A stretch of 64,000 bases of DNA from Polycladomyces subterraneus (lineage in GTDB: Bacteria; Bacillota; Bacilli; Thermoactinomycetales; JIR-001). Positions 36,968 through 47,354 of the stretch are shown one piece after another. A program made the position numbers and the translations under genes. The notes under the pieces were generated by a model that was not told the origin of the DNA, did not search any database, and saw only the letters and a program-made list of their open reading frames with translations. Positions within the stretch are counted from its first letter, which is position 1; each line of letters starts with the position of its first letter. The DNA is taken from positions 101,298 through 165,297 of the forward strand of contig NZ_JANRHH010000037.1 of NCBI RefSeq assembly GCF_030433435.1, read 5' to 3'.

Positions 36968-38371
36968 TTATGCAGATTTCTTTCCCAATACGATCGTCAG
37001 GACGAAAGGCACGATCAACGCAATGGCCATTCCGACAAAGAACACACTCCAATACTGAGGGAAAATGGACAGGAAGCCAGGGAGACCTCCAACGCCGATC
37101 GAAGAAGCTCTTACATGTTGTGACGTGATCACCACCGCTGCGATGGCGGACCCGATCATGCCGCAATAAAAAGGATAGCGGTAGCGAATGTTGATCCCAA
37201 ACATCGCCGGTTCCGTGATTCCGAGATAAGCGGAAATCGTGGAGACCAAAGACATCCCCTTGACTTTCTCGTCTTTGGAAACAAACATCATGGCCAACGC
37301 TGCAGACCCTTGGGAGATATTGGACAGCGCCAGAATCGGCCACAGGAAGGTGCCGCCCGTGCTTGCAATCAACTGCAGATCCACGGCCAGGAATGTATGG
37401 TGCATGCCGGTGACCACCAAAGGCGCGTAGAATGCGCCATAAATCAGCCCACCAAGCAACGGGACTTGATGGAAGACCCAGACAAATGCAGATGTAATCG
37501 CTTTCCCGATTGCAAATGTGACAGGACCGATTACGATGAAAGACAGAAACCCGGTAATCAAAAGCGCGATGGGCGCTACCAACAGCAGCTGAAAACCTTC
37601 CGGTACCCGTTTTCTCAGATACAATTCAATCTTGGTCAACACGTAAGCGGAAACAAGGACCGGCAAAACCTGGCCTTGGTATCCGATCTTCTGGATGCTC
37701 AATCCAAATACGTGCCAGTAAGGAACGGTTCCTTTGGAGACGGCTTCAGCGTAACTCCAGGCATTCATCAAATCCGGGTGGATCAACATCAATCCCAGCA
37801 CGATGCCCAGTAATTCACTGCCCCCAAAACGTTTGACGGCAGACCATCCGATCAGTCCCGGCAAGAACACAAACGCAGTATTGGCGATCAAATTGATAAT
37901 CCCGGCTAAATCCTTCCATTCAGGATGGACGTCGATCAATGCCTGATTGGGATAGAAAATACCCTTTCCCGTCAATACATTGTTGATCCCCATCAACAGA
38001 CCCGCACTCACGATCGCCGGCAGAAGCGGGATAAAGATATCTCCCAATGTTTTAACGAGTCGTTGAAGAGGATTCAGTTTCTTCTCCGCTTCGCTTTTGA
38101 CCTTTTCCTTGGTAGCGTGTTCCATCCCTGTGATTTCAAGCAAATATTTGTATGCTTTCTCAACGCCCGCACCGATGACAATTTGAAACTGTCCGTTAGC
38201 GGAAAAGGAACCTTTGACCACATCCACACGTTCCAGCTCATTTTTGTCGACTTTCCCCTCGTCCTTCAAGACCAGTCTCAACCGCGTGACACAATGGGTA
38301 GCGGTGACGATGTTGTCCTTGCCCCCAACTGCTTGGACGATCCGTTCCACCGAATGCTTCATCGCATCCAT
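36968..38371 (-). CDS. treP: PTS trehalose-specific EIIBC component
   Basis: Membrane permease that imports and phosphorylates trehalose. The IIB domain (residues 1-80) carries the phosphorylated Cys27 in TATHCVTRLRL; the IIC domain (about 110-465) has ten hydrophobic helices with GINNVLTGKGIFYP and the GITEPAMFG motif typical of glucose-superfamily IIC. There is no IIA domain, so a separate IIA (glucose-type) must supply the phosphate. The ATG at 38369-38371 follows AGGAGGGGAAACAAC. First gene of the treP-treA operon, preceded by a TreR/CcpA-controlled promoter. Confidence 0.94.
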   Translation of the reverse strand: MDAMKHSVERIVQAVGGKDNIVTATHCVTRLRLVLKDEGKVDKNELERVDVVKGSFSANGQFQIVIGAGVEKAYKYLLEITGMEHATKEKVKSEAEKKLNPLQRLVKTLGDIFIPLLPAIVSAGLLMGINNVLTGKGIFYPNQALIDVHPEWKDLAGIINLIANTAFVFLPGLIGWSAVKRFGGSELLGIVLGLMLIHPDLMNAWSYAEAVSKGTVPYWHVFGLSIQKIGYQGQVLPVLVSAYVLTKIELYLRKRVPEGFQLLLVAPIALLITGFLSFIVIGPVTFAIGKAITSAFVWVFHQVPLLGGLIYGAFYAPLVVTGMHHTFLAVDLQLIASTGGTFLWPILALSNISQGSAALAMMFVSKDEKVKGMSLVSTISAYLGITEPAMFGINIRYRYPFYCGMIGSAIAAVVITSQHVRASSIGVGGLPGFLSIFPQYWSVFFVGMAIALIVPFVLTIVLGKKSA

Positions 38372-38385
38372 GTTGTTTCCCCTCC

Positions 38386-38399
38386 TGTAACCGCTTACA
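38386..38399. promoter_or_regulatory. cre (CcpA) site of the trehalose operon
   Basis: TGTAACCGCTTACA agrees with the cre consensus TGWAANCGNTNWCA at all 14 positions. It lies between the treP -10 box and the ribosome site. Confidence 0.7.
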
Positions 38400-38411
38400 T
38401 TTTTCGACATT

Positions 38412-38441
38412 ATGATAACTTGTCTATACAAGTTTCGTCAA
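38412..38441 (-). promoter_or_regulatory. sigma-A promoter of treP-treA
   Basis: TTGACG (38436-38441), 18-base spacer, TATCAT (38412-38417) on the minus strand. The spacer contains one TreR-type operator and the second is just upstream. Confidence 0.65.
38419..38432. promoter_or_regulatory. TreR operator 1
   Basis: CTTGTCTATACAAG, a near palindrome of the kind bound by GntR-family TreR, lying between the -35 and -10 boxes of treP. Confidence 0.65.
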
Positions 38442-38443
38442 TA

Positions 38444-38457
38444 CTTGTATAGACATG
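38444..38457. promoter_or_regulatory. TreR operator 2
   Basis: CTTGTATAGACATG, related to operator 1, immediately upstream of the treP -35 box; the two are spaced 25 bases centre to centre, allowing cooperative binding. Confidence 0.6.
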
Positions 38458-38460
38458 TTC

Positions 38461-38484
38461 AAAAAAAAGTCGCCTTATCGGCGA
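38461..38484 (-). terminator. terminator of treR
   Basis: Stem TCGCC/GGCGA (38470-38474 with 38480-38484) followed on the minus strand by CTTTTTTTTG. The TAA stop codon of treR (38475-38477) is in its loop, so treR ends exactly in its own terminator, insulating the treP promoter. Confidence 0.75.
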
Positions 38485-39188
38485 CGAGCAAAATCCGTAA
38501 AAACAAATCGATCGGGTCGGTGCCGGGATTCGGTGTACTCAAACTGGATTCCATCATATAAATGGACGAAATTTTTCACTACCACAACAAAAGGGCTGTT
38601 CGGCTGAAGGTCCAGATATTCCTTGTCTTTCGAAGTAGCCGGTTCGACCAGGATCACTCTTCGGGCAAAGCCGATTTTGAGTTGCAACGTTTGTTCCATA
38701 TATTCGTAGATGGAATTTTCGGCGATCTCCTTTGTCAGGTCGGTAACAACATCCTTTAAAAAATAGTTGATGTCCAAAATGATGTTTTCCCCATCCAACT
38801 CGCGAACGCGATACAAATGATACGCCTCGGCCCCAAGCGGAAGTTGGGTTATTTTGTGAAGAGAAGGATTGATGACCATGCTTTCCAATTTAGGGACATG
38901 GGTGACAAAAGCTTGGCCGCTGTATTCACTGGCTTCCTTGAAACTGACAAGTCCCCCCACTGAAAAAGTGATCGGTTTGTTATCCAACACAAAAACGCCT
39001 TTCCCATGCAGGCTGTGGATCATCCCCTCCTCGGCCAACAAATTCAACGCTTTTCGAATGGTTCCTCTACTGACCCCGTAATGGCGACACAAATCATTTT
39101 CAGACGGCAGCTTATCGCCGGGAAGATAATGATGCTCCAATATTTTCCCCTTGATATCTTCGTATATCTGAATGTATCTCCTGTTCAT
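38475..39188 (-). CDS. treR: trehalose operon repressor, GntR/HutC family
   Basis: 237-residue regulator. The winged HTH is residues about 5-70: YEDIKGKILEHHYLPGDKLP, then ENDLCRHYGVSRGTIRKALN; the C-terminal UTRA ligand domain (about 90-235) would bind trehalose 6-phosphate. ATG at 39186-39188 follows AAAAGGGGGGAGAAA; longer in-frame starts run into a repeat element. Divides the locus from uvrA and is transcribed in the same direction as treP but from its own unit. Two matching operators sit in the treP promoter. Confidence 0.9.
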   Translation of the reverse strand: MNRRYIQIYEDIKGKILEHHYLPGDKLPSENDLCRHYGVSRGTIRKALNLLAEEGMIHSLHGKGVFVLDNKPITFSVGGLVSFKEASEYSGQAFVTHVPKLESMVINPSLHKITQLPLGAEAYHLYRVRELDGENIILDINYFLKDVVTDLTKEIAENSIYEYMEQTLQLKIGFARRVILVEPATSKDKEYLDLQPNSPFVVVVKNFVHLYDGIQFEYTESRHRPDRFVFTDFARRR

Positions 39189-39217
39189 TTTCTCCCCCCT
39201 TTTCCGGGTGTACCCGT

Positions 39218-39243
39218 ACAAAAAGCGCCGCCTACCGGCGGCG
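39218..39243 (-). terminator. terminator between uvrA and treR
   Basis: Perfect 7-bp stem CGCCGCC/GGCGGCG (39226-39243) followed on the minus strand by CTTTTTG, 35 bases before the treR start. It is about 275 bases behind the uvrA stop, the space being taken by a repeat element. Confidence 0.7.
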
Positions 39244-39263
39244 AAACTGCTGACAAAGTGGTT

Positions 39264-39488
39264 GAGGTTGTGTTTGATGAGTGGGTCAGCTTCGTTTTCT
39301 CGGATCGCTCCAACTGCGCTATGCATGGAAGCAGGGCAAGGCCTCTACGAACCGAGGAGCACAGGATGCGGTCAAAGTACACTTCGCTTAAAGGAAATTG
39401 ACCGCGAATGAATTCCTGCGATTTCTGGTTCTCCGCTCGATAGGGCTTAGTCAGTCGCTCTACCGGGAAAGCGTTGCGCCTTGTTCCA
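39264..39488 (-). repeat. fold-back dispersed repeat, copy E (diverged)
   Basis: About 225 bp, minus orientation. Recognised by CGCTTTCCCGGTAGAGCGAC, GAAATCGCAGGAAT, TTAAGCGAAGTGTACTTTGA and the right end CTCATCAAACACAACC. It fills most of the 39189-39516 gap between uvrA and its terminator. Confidence 0.7.
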
Positions 39489-39516
39489 TTTGCCTTTGAA
39501 CCAACTTCTCCAAGGC

Positions 39517-42396
39517 TTAAGATGATGCGGACACCTTGCGCTCCAATTCCTTCATCCACTGTTCCATCCGTTGACGATCCCGCTCCAGGATGGGCTTCAG
39601 GTAACGACCAGTGTGGGAAGTCTCGACTTCCACCACTTCTTCGGGAGTACCCGCGGCAACAATGGTGCCTCCCCCGTCTCCCCCCTCCGGTCCGAGATCG
39701 ATGATGTAATCAGCTGTTTTGATCACATCCAGATTGTGTTCGATCACCAGTACCGTATCTCCGTTGTCCACCAACCGTTGCAAGACTTGGAGCAGACGGG
39801 CGATATCGTCGATATGCAAACCAGTGGTCGGTTCATCCAGGATGTAAAGCGTTCGACCATTGCTCCGTTTGTACAACTCAGAAGCCAGCTTGACGCGCTG
39901 GGCTTCCCCGCCGGAAAGCGTAGTCGCTGGTTGCCCCAGTTTCATATACCCCAAACCGACATCGTACAAGGTTTGGAGTTTTCGCTTGATGCGCGGGATG
40001 TTTTGGAAGAACTCCAGCGCTTCCTCCACGGTCATCTCCAGCACATCGGCCACGTTCTTTCCTTTGTATTTGATCTCCAACGTGTCGCGGTTGTACCGTT
40101 TGCCTTTGCACTCTTCACACGGTACATAGACATCCGGCAAAAAGTGCATCTCGATCTTGATGATCCCGTCCCCGCGGCAGGCTTCACAACGGCCTCCCTT
40201 GACGTTGAAGCTGAAACGTCCTTTCTTGTATCCGCGGACTTTGGCCTCCGGCGTCGATGCAAACACATCACGGATATCGTCGAACACGCCAGTGTAGGTG
40301 GCCGGGTTGGAACGCGGTGTACGCCCGATCGGAGACTGGTCGATGTCAATCACTTTGTCCAAATGCTCAATCCCGACGATTTCGTCGTGGGCGCCGGGAA
40401 TCACTTTGGCTTTATTCAGTTGGCGGGCCAATGCCTTGTGCAGCACTTCGTTGACCAGCGTACTTTTGCCGGAGCCGGAGACACCCGTCACACAGGTAAA
40501 CACCCCGAGCGGGATGCGGACGTCGATGTTTTTCAGGTTGTTCTCCCTGGCACCGCGTACCTCCAGCCACTTGCCATTGGGCTTGCGACGCTCTTCGGGC
40601 AGCGGGATGAATTTGCGCCCGCTCAAATATTGCCCGGTGAGAGAATCAGGATGGCGCATCACTTCTTCCGGTGTGCCCGCCGCCACGACACGCCCCCCGT
40701 GCGCACCTGCACCTGGCCCGATGTCAATGATATAATCAGCGGCCAGCATCGTGTCTTCATCGTGCTCCACAACGATCAGCGTGTTGCCCAGATCGCGCAT
40801 CCGCTCCAACGTCTCGATCAGACGGTTGTTGTCCCGTTGGTGCAATCCGATGCTCGGCTCGTCCAAAATGTAGAGGACCCCCATCAACGAAGAACCGATC
40901 TGGGTGGCCAAACGGATGCGCTGGGCTTCCCCGCCGGAAAGCGTGCCCGCCGAGCGGTGCAGGGTGAGGTAATCCAGCCCCACATTGACCAGAAAACCGA
41001 GCCGTTCCCGGATTTCCTTCAGCACTTGACGGGCGATCTGTTTCTCTTTTTCATCCAGTTTAAGGTTATCAAAGAATGCAAGTGCGTCGCGGATGGACAA
41101 TCGCGTCACATAGTCGATGTTTTTCCCGCCAACAAAGACATGCAGGCTTTCTTTGCGCAGACGGGCCCCGTTGCAGGTCGGACACGCCTTGGTGCTCATA
41201 TAGTTTTCGATCATTTCGCGAACCGAATCGGAACTGGTCTCATGGTAACGCCGTTGCAGGTTGTTGACCACGCCTTCGAATCGCACCTGGGTTTCGCGCC
41301 GATGCCCAAGATCGTTGGTGTAACGGAACGGAATCCGCTCTTTCGTGCCGTACAACAAGAGATCCCGCTCTTCCTGCGACAGTTCGGCAAATGGGCGATC
41401 CATGTCGATTCCGAAATGGTCACAGACCGCTTCCAACAGTTGTTCATAATAATTGCTGGACGAGTGGGCCCACGGCTCCAAGGCCCCTTCCCGAATCGTT
41501 TTCTCCGGGTCCGGCACCACCAGATCGGGATCGATTTCCATCCGGCTGCCCAAACCATCGCAGGTCGGACACGCACCGAACGGGCTGTTGAATGAGAACA
41601 TCCGGGGCGAAAGCTCGTCAATGCTGAATCCGCATTCCGGACAAGCCAGGTTTTGGCTGAACAACAGTTCCTCCCCATCCACGACATCAATCAATACCTG
41701 GCCATCCGTCAGCCCCAGCGCTGTTTCGATCGAGTCAGTCAACCGAGTTTCGATGCCCGGTTTGACGACGAGACGGTCTACTACGACTTCGATGGTGTGT
41801 TTTTTGTTCTTTTCCAGTTTGATCTCTTCGGACAAGTCCCGGATCTCCCCGTCGATCCGCACCCGGACAAACCCCTGTTTGCTGATGTCCTGCAACAGTT
41901 TGACATGTTCCCCTTTACGCCCCTTCACCATCGGGGCGAGGACCTGAATCCGCGTCCGCTCAGGCAGCTCCATGATCCGGTCCACCATTTGCTGCACCGT
42001 CTGCGAAGAGATCTCGATTCCGTGTTCGGGACAGGTGGGCCGACCGATGCGGGCGAACAACAGGCGGAGGTAATCGTAAATCTCCGTCACAGTCCCCACC
42101 GTTGAACGCGGGTTGCGGCTGGTCGTTTTCTGATCGATGGAAATGGCCGGAGACAAGCCGTCGATGGAATCGACGTCGGGTTTGTCCATCTGCCCGAGGA
42201 ACTGGCGGGCATAGGCAGAAAGAGACTCCACGTAACGGCGTTGTCCTTCCGCATAGATGGTGTCGAAGGCGAGCGAAGATTTGCCCGATCCGCTCAATCC
42301 CGTCAACACGACGAACTTGTCCCGCGGAATGGTGACGTCGATATTTTTTAGGTTGTGCACACGCGCGCCGCGAACCACGATGTGTTCCTGTGCCAT
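39517..42396 (-). CDS. uvrA: excinuclease ABC subunit A
   Basis: Damage-recognition ATPase of nucleotide excision repair. Two ABC modules: Walker [16 protein letters not shown] (about residue 31) and [15 protein letters not shown] (about 645), two signatures [12 protein letters not shown] and [12 protein letters not shown], and two Cys4 zinc modules (CPECGF...CPTCDG and CEACRGDG...CEECKGKRY). 959 residues, normal. ATG at 42394-42396 with GGAGGGAGC upstream, 4 bases behind uvrB, so the pair forms one SOS operon. Confidence 0.98.
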   Translation of the reverse strand: MAQEHIVVRGARVHNLKNIDVTIPRDKFVVLTGLSGSGKSSLAFDTIYAEGQRRYVESLSAYARQFLGQMDKPDVDSIDGLSPAISIDQKTTSRNPRSTVGTVTEIYDYLRLLFARIGRPTCPEHGIEISSQTVQQMVDRIMELPERTRIQVLAPMVKGRKGEHVKLLQDISKQGFVRVRIDGEIRDLSEEIKLEKNKKHTIEVVVDRLVVKPGIETRLTDSIETALGLTDGQVLIDVVDGEELLFSQNLACPECGFSIDELSPRMFSFNSPFGACPTCDGLGSRMEIDPDLVVPDPEKTIREGALEPWAHSSSNYYEQLLEAVCDHFGIDMDRPFAELSQEERDLLLYGTKERIPFRYTNDLGHRRETQVRFEGVVNNLQRRYHETSSDSVREMIENYMSTKACPTCNGARLRKESLHVFVGGKNIDYVTRLSIRDALAFFDNLKLDEKEKQIARQVLKEIRERLGFLVNVGLDYLTLHRSAGTLSGGEAQRIRLATQIGSSLMGVLYILDEPSIGLHQRDNNRLIETLERMRDLGNTLIVVEHDEDTMLAADYIIDIGPGAGAHGGRVVAAGTPEEVMRHPDSLTGQYLSGRKFIPLPEERRKPNGKWLEVRGARENNLKNIDVRIPLGVFTCVTGVSGSGKSTLVNEVLHKALARQLNKAKVIPGAHDEIVGIEHLDKVIDIDQSPIGRTPRSNPATYTGVFDDIRDVFASTPEAKVRGYKKGRFSFNVKGGRCEACRGDGIIKIEMHFLPDVYVPCEECKGKRYNRDTLEIKYKGKNVADVLEMTVEEALEFFQNIPRIKRKLQTLYDVGLGYMKLGQPATTLSGGEAQRVKLASELYKRSNGRTLYILDEPTTGLHIDDIARLLQVLQRLVDNGDTVLVIEHNLDVIKTADYIIDLGPEGGDGGGTIVAAGTPEEVVEVETSHTGRYLKPILERDRQRMEQWMKELERKVSASS

Positions 42397-42400
42397 GTGT

Positions 42401-44383
42401 TCATGCTCCCTCCGCTTTCAGTTCGATGATCATGTCCCGAAGTTCCGCCGCCCGCTCGAACTCCAACTCCTTGGCCGCCGCTTTCATTTCTTTCTCCAGT
42501 TGGGCGATCAACCGTTGACGCTCTTTTTTGGTCATCTTCCCAGCCCGGTTGGCCGTTTCGTATGTGGGCCCATCTTCGGCCACCTTGGTCGCTTCAATCA
42601 CATCACGCACTTTTTTGCGCACCGTCTGCGGTGTGATGCCATGCTGCTCGTTGTATGCGATCTGGATTCGGCGACGACGTTCCGTCTCGTCGATCGCCTT
42701 TCGCATGGATTCGGTGATCGTGTCGGCGTACATGATGACTTCGCCGTTGGCATTTCGTGCCGCACGGCCGATCGTCTGGATCAGGGAACGCTCCGCACGC
42801 AGGAAACCTTCCTTGTCCGCATCCAAGATGGCCACCAACGACACCTCGGGCAGGTCCAATCCTTCCCGGAGCAAGTTGATCCCCACCAAGACGTCAAATT
42901 CGCCCAACCGCAAGTCGCGCAGGATCTGCATCCGCTCAATCGTTTTGATGTCCGAATGCAAATAGCGCACCTTGATACCGACATCTTTTAGATAGTCCGT
43001 CAAATCTTCGGCCATCTTTTTGGTCAGTGTGGTGACCAGAACCCGCTCGTCCCGTTCGATCCGCTTGTGGATTTCACCGATCAGATCGTCGATCTGCCCC
43101 TCAATCGGCCGCACATGCACTTTGGGGTCGACCAGACCGGTGGGACGGATAATCTGCTCCACGACGTTGGGCGCTTTTTCCAGTTCGTATGGGCCCGGTG
43201 TCGCCGAAACGAAGATGACCTGATTGATCCGCTCCTCAAATTCCTCAAATTTAAGGGGCCGATTGTCCTTGGCCGAGGGCAGGCGGAAACCGTGCTCCAC
43301 CAATACCTCTTTGCGTGACATGTCCCCGTTGTACATCCCACGGATCTGGGGCACGGTGACATGCGATTCGTCGATGACCATCAGATAGTCATCGGGGAAA
43401 TAATCCAACAGCGTATACGGCGGTTCACCCGCTTTTTTGCCCACCAAGTGGCGGGAGTAGTTTTCGATGCCTGAGCAGAATCCCATTTCCCGCATCATCT
43501 CCATGTCGTAGCGGGTACGCTGTTCGAGCCGCTGGGCTTCCAGCAGTTTGCCCTGATCACGCAATTCCGCCAACCGCTCCTGCAGCTCCTGTTCGATATC
43601 GCGGAGAGCACGGCGCATGACTTCTTCCCGCGTCACATAGTGGGATGCGGGGAAGATGGCTACATGTTCGCGATCCCCGATAATTTCGCCCGTGATGACG
43701 TCGATCTCACGAATCCGATCGATCTCGTCACCGAAAAATTCGACCCGTATCGCCTGCTCGCTCCGTGAGACGGGGAAGATCTCCAACACGTCGCCCCGTA
43801 CACGGAAGGTACCACGGATGAAATTGAGATCATTGCGCTGATATTGGATATCCACCAGCTTGCGCAGGACCTCATTCCGATCCCGCTCCATCCCGACACG
43901 TAGGGACAGCACTTGGTCGCGGTACTCATCCGGCGAACCCAAACCGTAGATGCAGGAGACACTGGCCACGATAATGACATCCCGCCGCTCCAACAATGCA
44001 CTTGTGGCCGAGTGGCGCAGTTTGTCGATCTCGTCGTTGATGGACGCGTCTTTCTCGATATATGTGTCCGTTTGCGGCACATAGGCTTCTGGTTGATAAT
44101 AATCGTAATAACTGACGAAATACTCCACCGCATTGTGAGGGAAAAACTCCTTCAGCTCCCCGCACAGCTGGGCGGCCAGCGTTTTGTTGGGTGCAATCAC
44201 CAGCGTCGGTTTGTTCACACGGGCAATCGTTTGAGCGATCGTAAACGTTTTTCCCGTTCCGGTAGCTCCCAGCAAGGTCTGAAACTTTTTCCCCGAAAGA
44301 ACGCCTTGCGTCAGCTGTTCGATCGCTTTCGGCTGATCGCCACGCGGTTCGTATTCGGACACCAATTGAAACAGTTGTTCCAA
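42401..44383 (-). CDS. uvrB: excinuclease ABC subunit B
   Basis: DNA helicase-like damage verifier that binds UvrA and then UvrC. Walker [13 protein letters not shown], beta-hairpin [12 protein letters not shown], the DESHVT box, helicase motif [12 protein letters not shown] and the C-terminal UVR motif ([20 protein letters not shown]) are present. 660 residues. The start is TTG 44381-44383, with GAGGTG 7 bases upstream; a nearby ATG is out of frame. A LexA-type box lies in the promoter. Confidence 0.98.
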   Translation of the reverse strand: MEQLFQLVSEYEPRGDQPKAIEQLTQGVLSGKKFQTLLGATGTGKTFTIAQTIARVNKPTLVIAPNKTLAAQLCGELKEFFPHNAVEYFVSYYDYYQPEAYVPQTDTYIEKDASINDEIDKLRHSATSALLERRDVIIVASVSCIYGLGSPDEYRDQVLSLRVGMERDRNEVLRKLVDIQYQRNDLNFIRGTFRVRGDVLEIFPVSRSEQAIRVEFFGDEIDRIREIDVITGEIIGDREHVAIFPASHYVTREEVMRRALRDIEQELQERLAELRDQGKLLEAQRLEQRTRYDMEMMREMGFCSGIENYSRHLVGKKAGEPPYTLLDYFPDDYLMVIDESHVTVPQIRGMYNGDMSRKEVLVEHGFRLPSAKDNRPLKFEEFEERINQVIFVSATPGPYELEKAPNVVEQIIRPTGLVDPKVHVRPIEGQIDDLIGEIHKRIERDERVLVTTLTKKMAEDLTDYLKDVGIKVRYLHSDIKTIERMQILRDLRLGEFDVLVGINLLREGLDLPEVSLVAILDADKEGFLRAERSLIQTIGRAARNANGEVIMYADTITESMRKAIDETERRRRIQIAYNEQHGITPQTVRKKVRDVIEATKVAEDGPTYETANRAGKMTKKERQRLIAQLEKEMKAAAKELEFERAAELRDMIIELKAEGA

Positions 44384-44419
44384 GGCCCATCACCTCGGCT
44401 CCGCTTCATCATCTTTTTC

Positions 44420-44425
44420 ATTATA
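44420..44425 (-). promoter_or_regulatory. -10 box of the uvrBA promoter
   Basis: TATAAT on the minus strand, 36 bases before the uvrB start. No good -35 at 16-18 bases (CCCTTG at 17), and the LexA box covers that region, as in other SOS promoters. The 44384-44697 gap otherwise holds repeat copy D. Confidence 0.5.
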
Positions 44426-44446
44426 TCATAATAAAAACCAGACAAG

Positions 44447-44460
44447 GGAACATCCGTTCT
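44447..44460. promoter_or_regulatory. LexA (DinR) SOS box of uvrBA
   Basis: On the minus strand AGAACGGATGTTCC matches the Bacillus consensus CGAACRNRYGTTYC at 13 of 14 positions. Position over the -35 region of the uvrB promoter. Confidence 0.8.
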
Positions 44461-44608
44461 AGGACGTGTCTGGTAATTATCTTATCGCACGCCTCATTAG
44501 CCGAGATTGCCATCGATTCTTTCCTTAGCTTTCCAGACCATACTCGTTCGAGCTTAGAGCGTCGCTCATCTGGGAAACATGCCCCCTGATGGAATGACCA
44601 GACACACT
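44459..44608 (-). repeat. fold-back dispersed repeat, copy D (internally deleted)
   Basis: About 150 bp. Left end AGTGTGTCTGGTCATTCC and right end ACCAGACACGTCCTAG (minus orientation) are clear inverted repeats; internal GTTTCCCAGATGAGCGAC matches the left arm of the full-length copy, but the middle is missing. CTAG at 44459-44462 overlaps the last base of the LexA box. Confidence 0.8.
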
Positions 44609-44697
44609 TTCATCCGACTGATAAAGTTCTGCATACAAACCGGTCTTCTTCCTTATCGTTGCCGCAATCAGACCGTTTTCAAACCATCTCAGCGGTA

Positions 44698-46095
44698 TCA
44701 CGACGATTCCGGTGCATCCCACCGCGGGGTCAGACGTCTCCTCGCCCACCCATACACAATCGCGATGCATGCGACGATGCCCAAGCTGATGTACAGACTG
44801 ATGCGGTGGTTGGGGTCCCACCAGCACCCCAGCAACACCAAACCGATGACCGTCGCAGTCAACCCGCTGCGGACGGGATACCCCCGCATTCGGCCAAATC
44901 CGGCATGCACGGTTTTCCTGAAATGATGGTGCGTCCACAAGACGACGCCCCATTTGAGGATGAGGATAATACCAGCGGATGTGGTGAGCAGCTCGTACAC
45001 AGTTTTGGGCAACACATACGACATTATGATCGCCGCCAACAATCCGGCAGAGCTGAGCAACAGCGCCCGTGTGGGGACCCCGCGTCGATTGACCTTCAGC
45101 AGTTTTTGAGGTGCCTCTCCGTCTTCCGCCAGCGACAGCAAAATCCGTGTCACGGAAAACATCGCCGCGACCATCGTGGAAAAGGCCGCCGTGATTATCA
45201 CACCATTGAGCACCTCATCCGCAAACGGAACGTGCAAAAGGGTCAACACCGTCACGAACGGACTCTGCTGAGGGGAGATCTGTTGCTGAGGGACAAGCCA
45301 GACGACCAATGCCAACGATCCGACATACAACAGTACGAGCAGGTGGACCAACCTTCGAAACGCCCACGGGATCAAACGCTGGTCCTCCAGTTCCGCGGAC
45401 GCCAATCCGGTAGCCGCCACGCCTCCGTAAGTGAAGAAAATCATGATCAAGCTGGTCCAAAAGCCCTTCAAGCCGGCAGACTCCCAACCTGTCACCGTCA
45501 TCGCCCACGGATGAGGAGAAAAGATCAGACGCCAACCGAAAATGACCGCCAATACGATGAATCCGACCACCGCTCCCAGTTTAATGGCGGCAAACAAAGA
45601 TTCAATCCGCCCAAAATTGCGCACACCCAGCCAATTGATCCCCAATGCCAATACGGCGTACACCGCAGACAACATCCACAGCGGCAGGTGCGGCAACCAA
45701 CGCTGGGTAAAGATCCCCAACGCCGTCACTTCGCTCGACATGATCAACACGCCAGCGAACAAATACATCCAACCGCCGACAAATCCGACACCACGACCGA
45801 TATATTCTTCGGCATACACCTTGAACGAGCCGCCCTTCCCGGGATCACTCGCCAACATTTCCCCCAGTGCGGCAAAGACGGTGCCGACCACCCCACCGCC
45901 CAGGAGATATCCCCACAGGATAGCAGGCCCCGTTTCCCGCATGACGGTGGCCGTTGCTAAAAAAAAGCCCGCTCCCATGATGGAAGCGACTCCGATAAAC
46001 AATAACTGCCCGGAGCTGATCCCTTTCCGGGCTTGTCTAGTGGCCAGTTGTTTTTGATGTTCCACATGAGGTTGTGTGATCCGACGATGTGACAT
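44698..46095 (-). CDS. amino acid permease (APC superfamily)
   Basis: About 465 residues with 12 hydrophobic helices. The first helix motif GVASIMGAGFFLATATV (the unwound glycine stretch) and FFTYGGVAATGLASAELED are typical of the AAT/APC amino acid transporters. Substrate cannot be told. Start chosen at ATG 46093-46095 (MSHRRITQPH) after TGGAGCGTGGAACC. It follows minJ by about 70 bases on the same strand and may be read from it. Confidence 0.85.
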   Translation of the reverse strand: MSHRRITQPHVEHQKQLATRQARKGISSGQLLFIGVASIMGAGFFLATATVMRETGPAILWGYLLGGGVVGTVFAALGEMLASDPGKGGSFKVYAEEYIGRGVGFVGGWMYLFAGVLIMSSEVTALGIFTQRWLPHLPLWMLSAVYAVLALGINWLGVRNFGRIESLFAAIKLGAVVGFIVLAVIFGWRLIFSPHPWAMTVTGWESAGLKGFWTSLIMIFFTYGGVAATGLASAELEDQRLIPWAFRRLVHLLVLLYVGSLALVVWLVPQQQISPQQSPFVTVLTLLHVPFADEVLNGVIITAAFSTMVAAMFSVTRILLSLAEDGEAPQKLLKVNRRGVPTRALLLSSAGLLAAIIMSYVLPKTVYELLTTSAGIILILKWGVVLWTHHHFRKTVHAGFGRMRGYPVRSGLTATVIGLVLLGCWWDPNHRISLYISLGIVACIAIVYGWARRRLTPRWDAPESS

Positions 46096-46163
46096 GGTTC
46101 CACGCTCCATCTCAGGTTTTCCCGTTCTATTCTCTCTAGTGGAGCGGGAGATATACCTCATTC

Positions 46164-47324
46164 CTAGGGAGAAACCACCTCCGAAACAGGTGAGGAGATC
46201 CGATTGATTGGGCCTGGTGAGGGGATCACACCGAGATCCGAAGGGTCTCCCTCGTATATCGCACGCTGCACCATTCTCGTTTCCCCCAATTCATCCACCA
46301 CTTCCAGCTTGCAATAAGCGGGCGACTTTTGCATCGCCAACCGTATGTCATCCATCGTACGAATGTGAACGCCGTTCATGCGGGTAATCCGTTCACCGGG
46401 ACGAATGCCCATCTGGGACGCCGGCGTTTCCGGCAACACGGCCAACACCGACATCCCGCGAAAATGGGAGGCAAATCGCGGTTCTCTCCTTTTTTCCCGC
46501 CATTTACCAACCAGATAGATTGCCTCATGACCGACCACGGCAAAAACAGCGGCCGCCCATATCAATGGGGTCCACCATGTGGAAGCCCAAGTCAACCCGG
46601 CCAATATCAGCGCATACAGCAGGGCAAAGGTAGATGCTCGTCGTTTTTGTTGCTGATGGATCATCGACAAGTTGAGTCGAGAGAAGCCCAGCAACAAAGG
46701 CAGCGGCAACCATCCGCTCGCAGTCGGTACTATGAGCGGAACCGCCCACAGCTTTTGCAGTCGGAATCCGCCGACTATGTATCCGTCCCGGTGTCGGACC
46801 GTTTCCGGAATAAACCCGGCCAGCCCGTCCACCCGGATCAACAACCATTCCAGCACATGTAGCAAACCAATTAAATATAGCCAGTCCGTCACGGAGACCA
46901 AGGACAATCTCCGCCATACATCCAGCCATTCCGGCGGCACTTGCTCAGCCGACACATGTGACGCAACCAGTGCGAATAAGACCAACAATCCGCCTCCAAA
47001 AGCGACACATGCCCAACGTAGTCGAAACAAACCAAGCACCACTGTCCATCCCCAGATCCACCACAACTCCATGGGACGGACTTCCCACTGCCAAAATGAA
47101 ACGAGAACTGAACACACTCCACCGCCCACGGCTCCCCAAAAAAACGTGCGCAACAACAATGGTGTGGGTGGATCCAAACGCCGACCGTATTTTCGCCATT
47201 CCCGCAAGCCTTTGAACACAAATTGCATCAGCATGCAGACCAAAGCCGTCCACCACAACGGATGAACCAACAAGGCTTTCCATGTGTTCGGTGACGACAA
47301 TGGAAAAGCCAACCATGAAGTCAA
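46164..47324 (-). CDS. minJ: MinJ-like topology/division protein with PDZ domain
   Basis: About 386 residues: six to eight N-terminal membrane helices (residues about 10-270) and a C-terminal PDZ domain (about 285-365: LAVLPETPASQMGIRPGERI, MNGVHIRTMDDIRLAM). In B. subtilis MinJ links DivIVA to MinD and keeps division at mid-cell. Location next to ctpB and ftsEX is the conserved neighbourhood. The TTG at 47322-47324 follows AGGAGGGATCGGC; an earlier TTG would overlap a terminator. Membrane architecture plus synteny make the assignment good; sequence conservation of this family is low. Confidence 0.82.
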   Translation of the reverse strand: MTSWLAFPLSSPNTWKALLVHPLWWTALVCMLMQFVFKGLREWRKYGRRLDPPTPLLLRTFFWGAVGGGVCSVLVSFWQWEVRPMELWWIWGWTVVLGLFRLRWACVAFGGGLLVLFALVASHVSAEQVPPEWLDVWRRLSLVSVTDWLYLIGLLHVLEWLLIRVDGLAGFIPETVRHRDGYIVGGFRLQKLWAVPLIVPTASGWLPLPLLLGFSRLNLSMIHQQQKRRASTFALLYALILAGLTWASTWWTPLIWAAAVFAVVGHEAIYLVGKWREKRREPRFASHFRGMSVLAVLPETPASQMGIRPGERITRMNGVHIRTMDDIRLAMQKSPAYCKLEVVDELGETRMVQRAIYEGDPSDLGVIPSPGPINRISSPVSEVVSP

Positions 47325-47354
47325 GCCGATCCCTCCTGGGCTAATTGCAATCAA

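Noticed and set aside
39571..41595. 674-codon plus-strand open frame opposite uvrA
   Set aside because: Antisense shadow of a highly conserved gene; composition is typical of a mirrored reading frame and no family motif or ribosome site is present.
44659..45960. 433-codon plus-strand frame opposite the amino acid permease
   Set aside because: Very His/Gln/Arg-rich, typical antisense shadow of a hydrophobic membrane protein.
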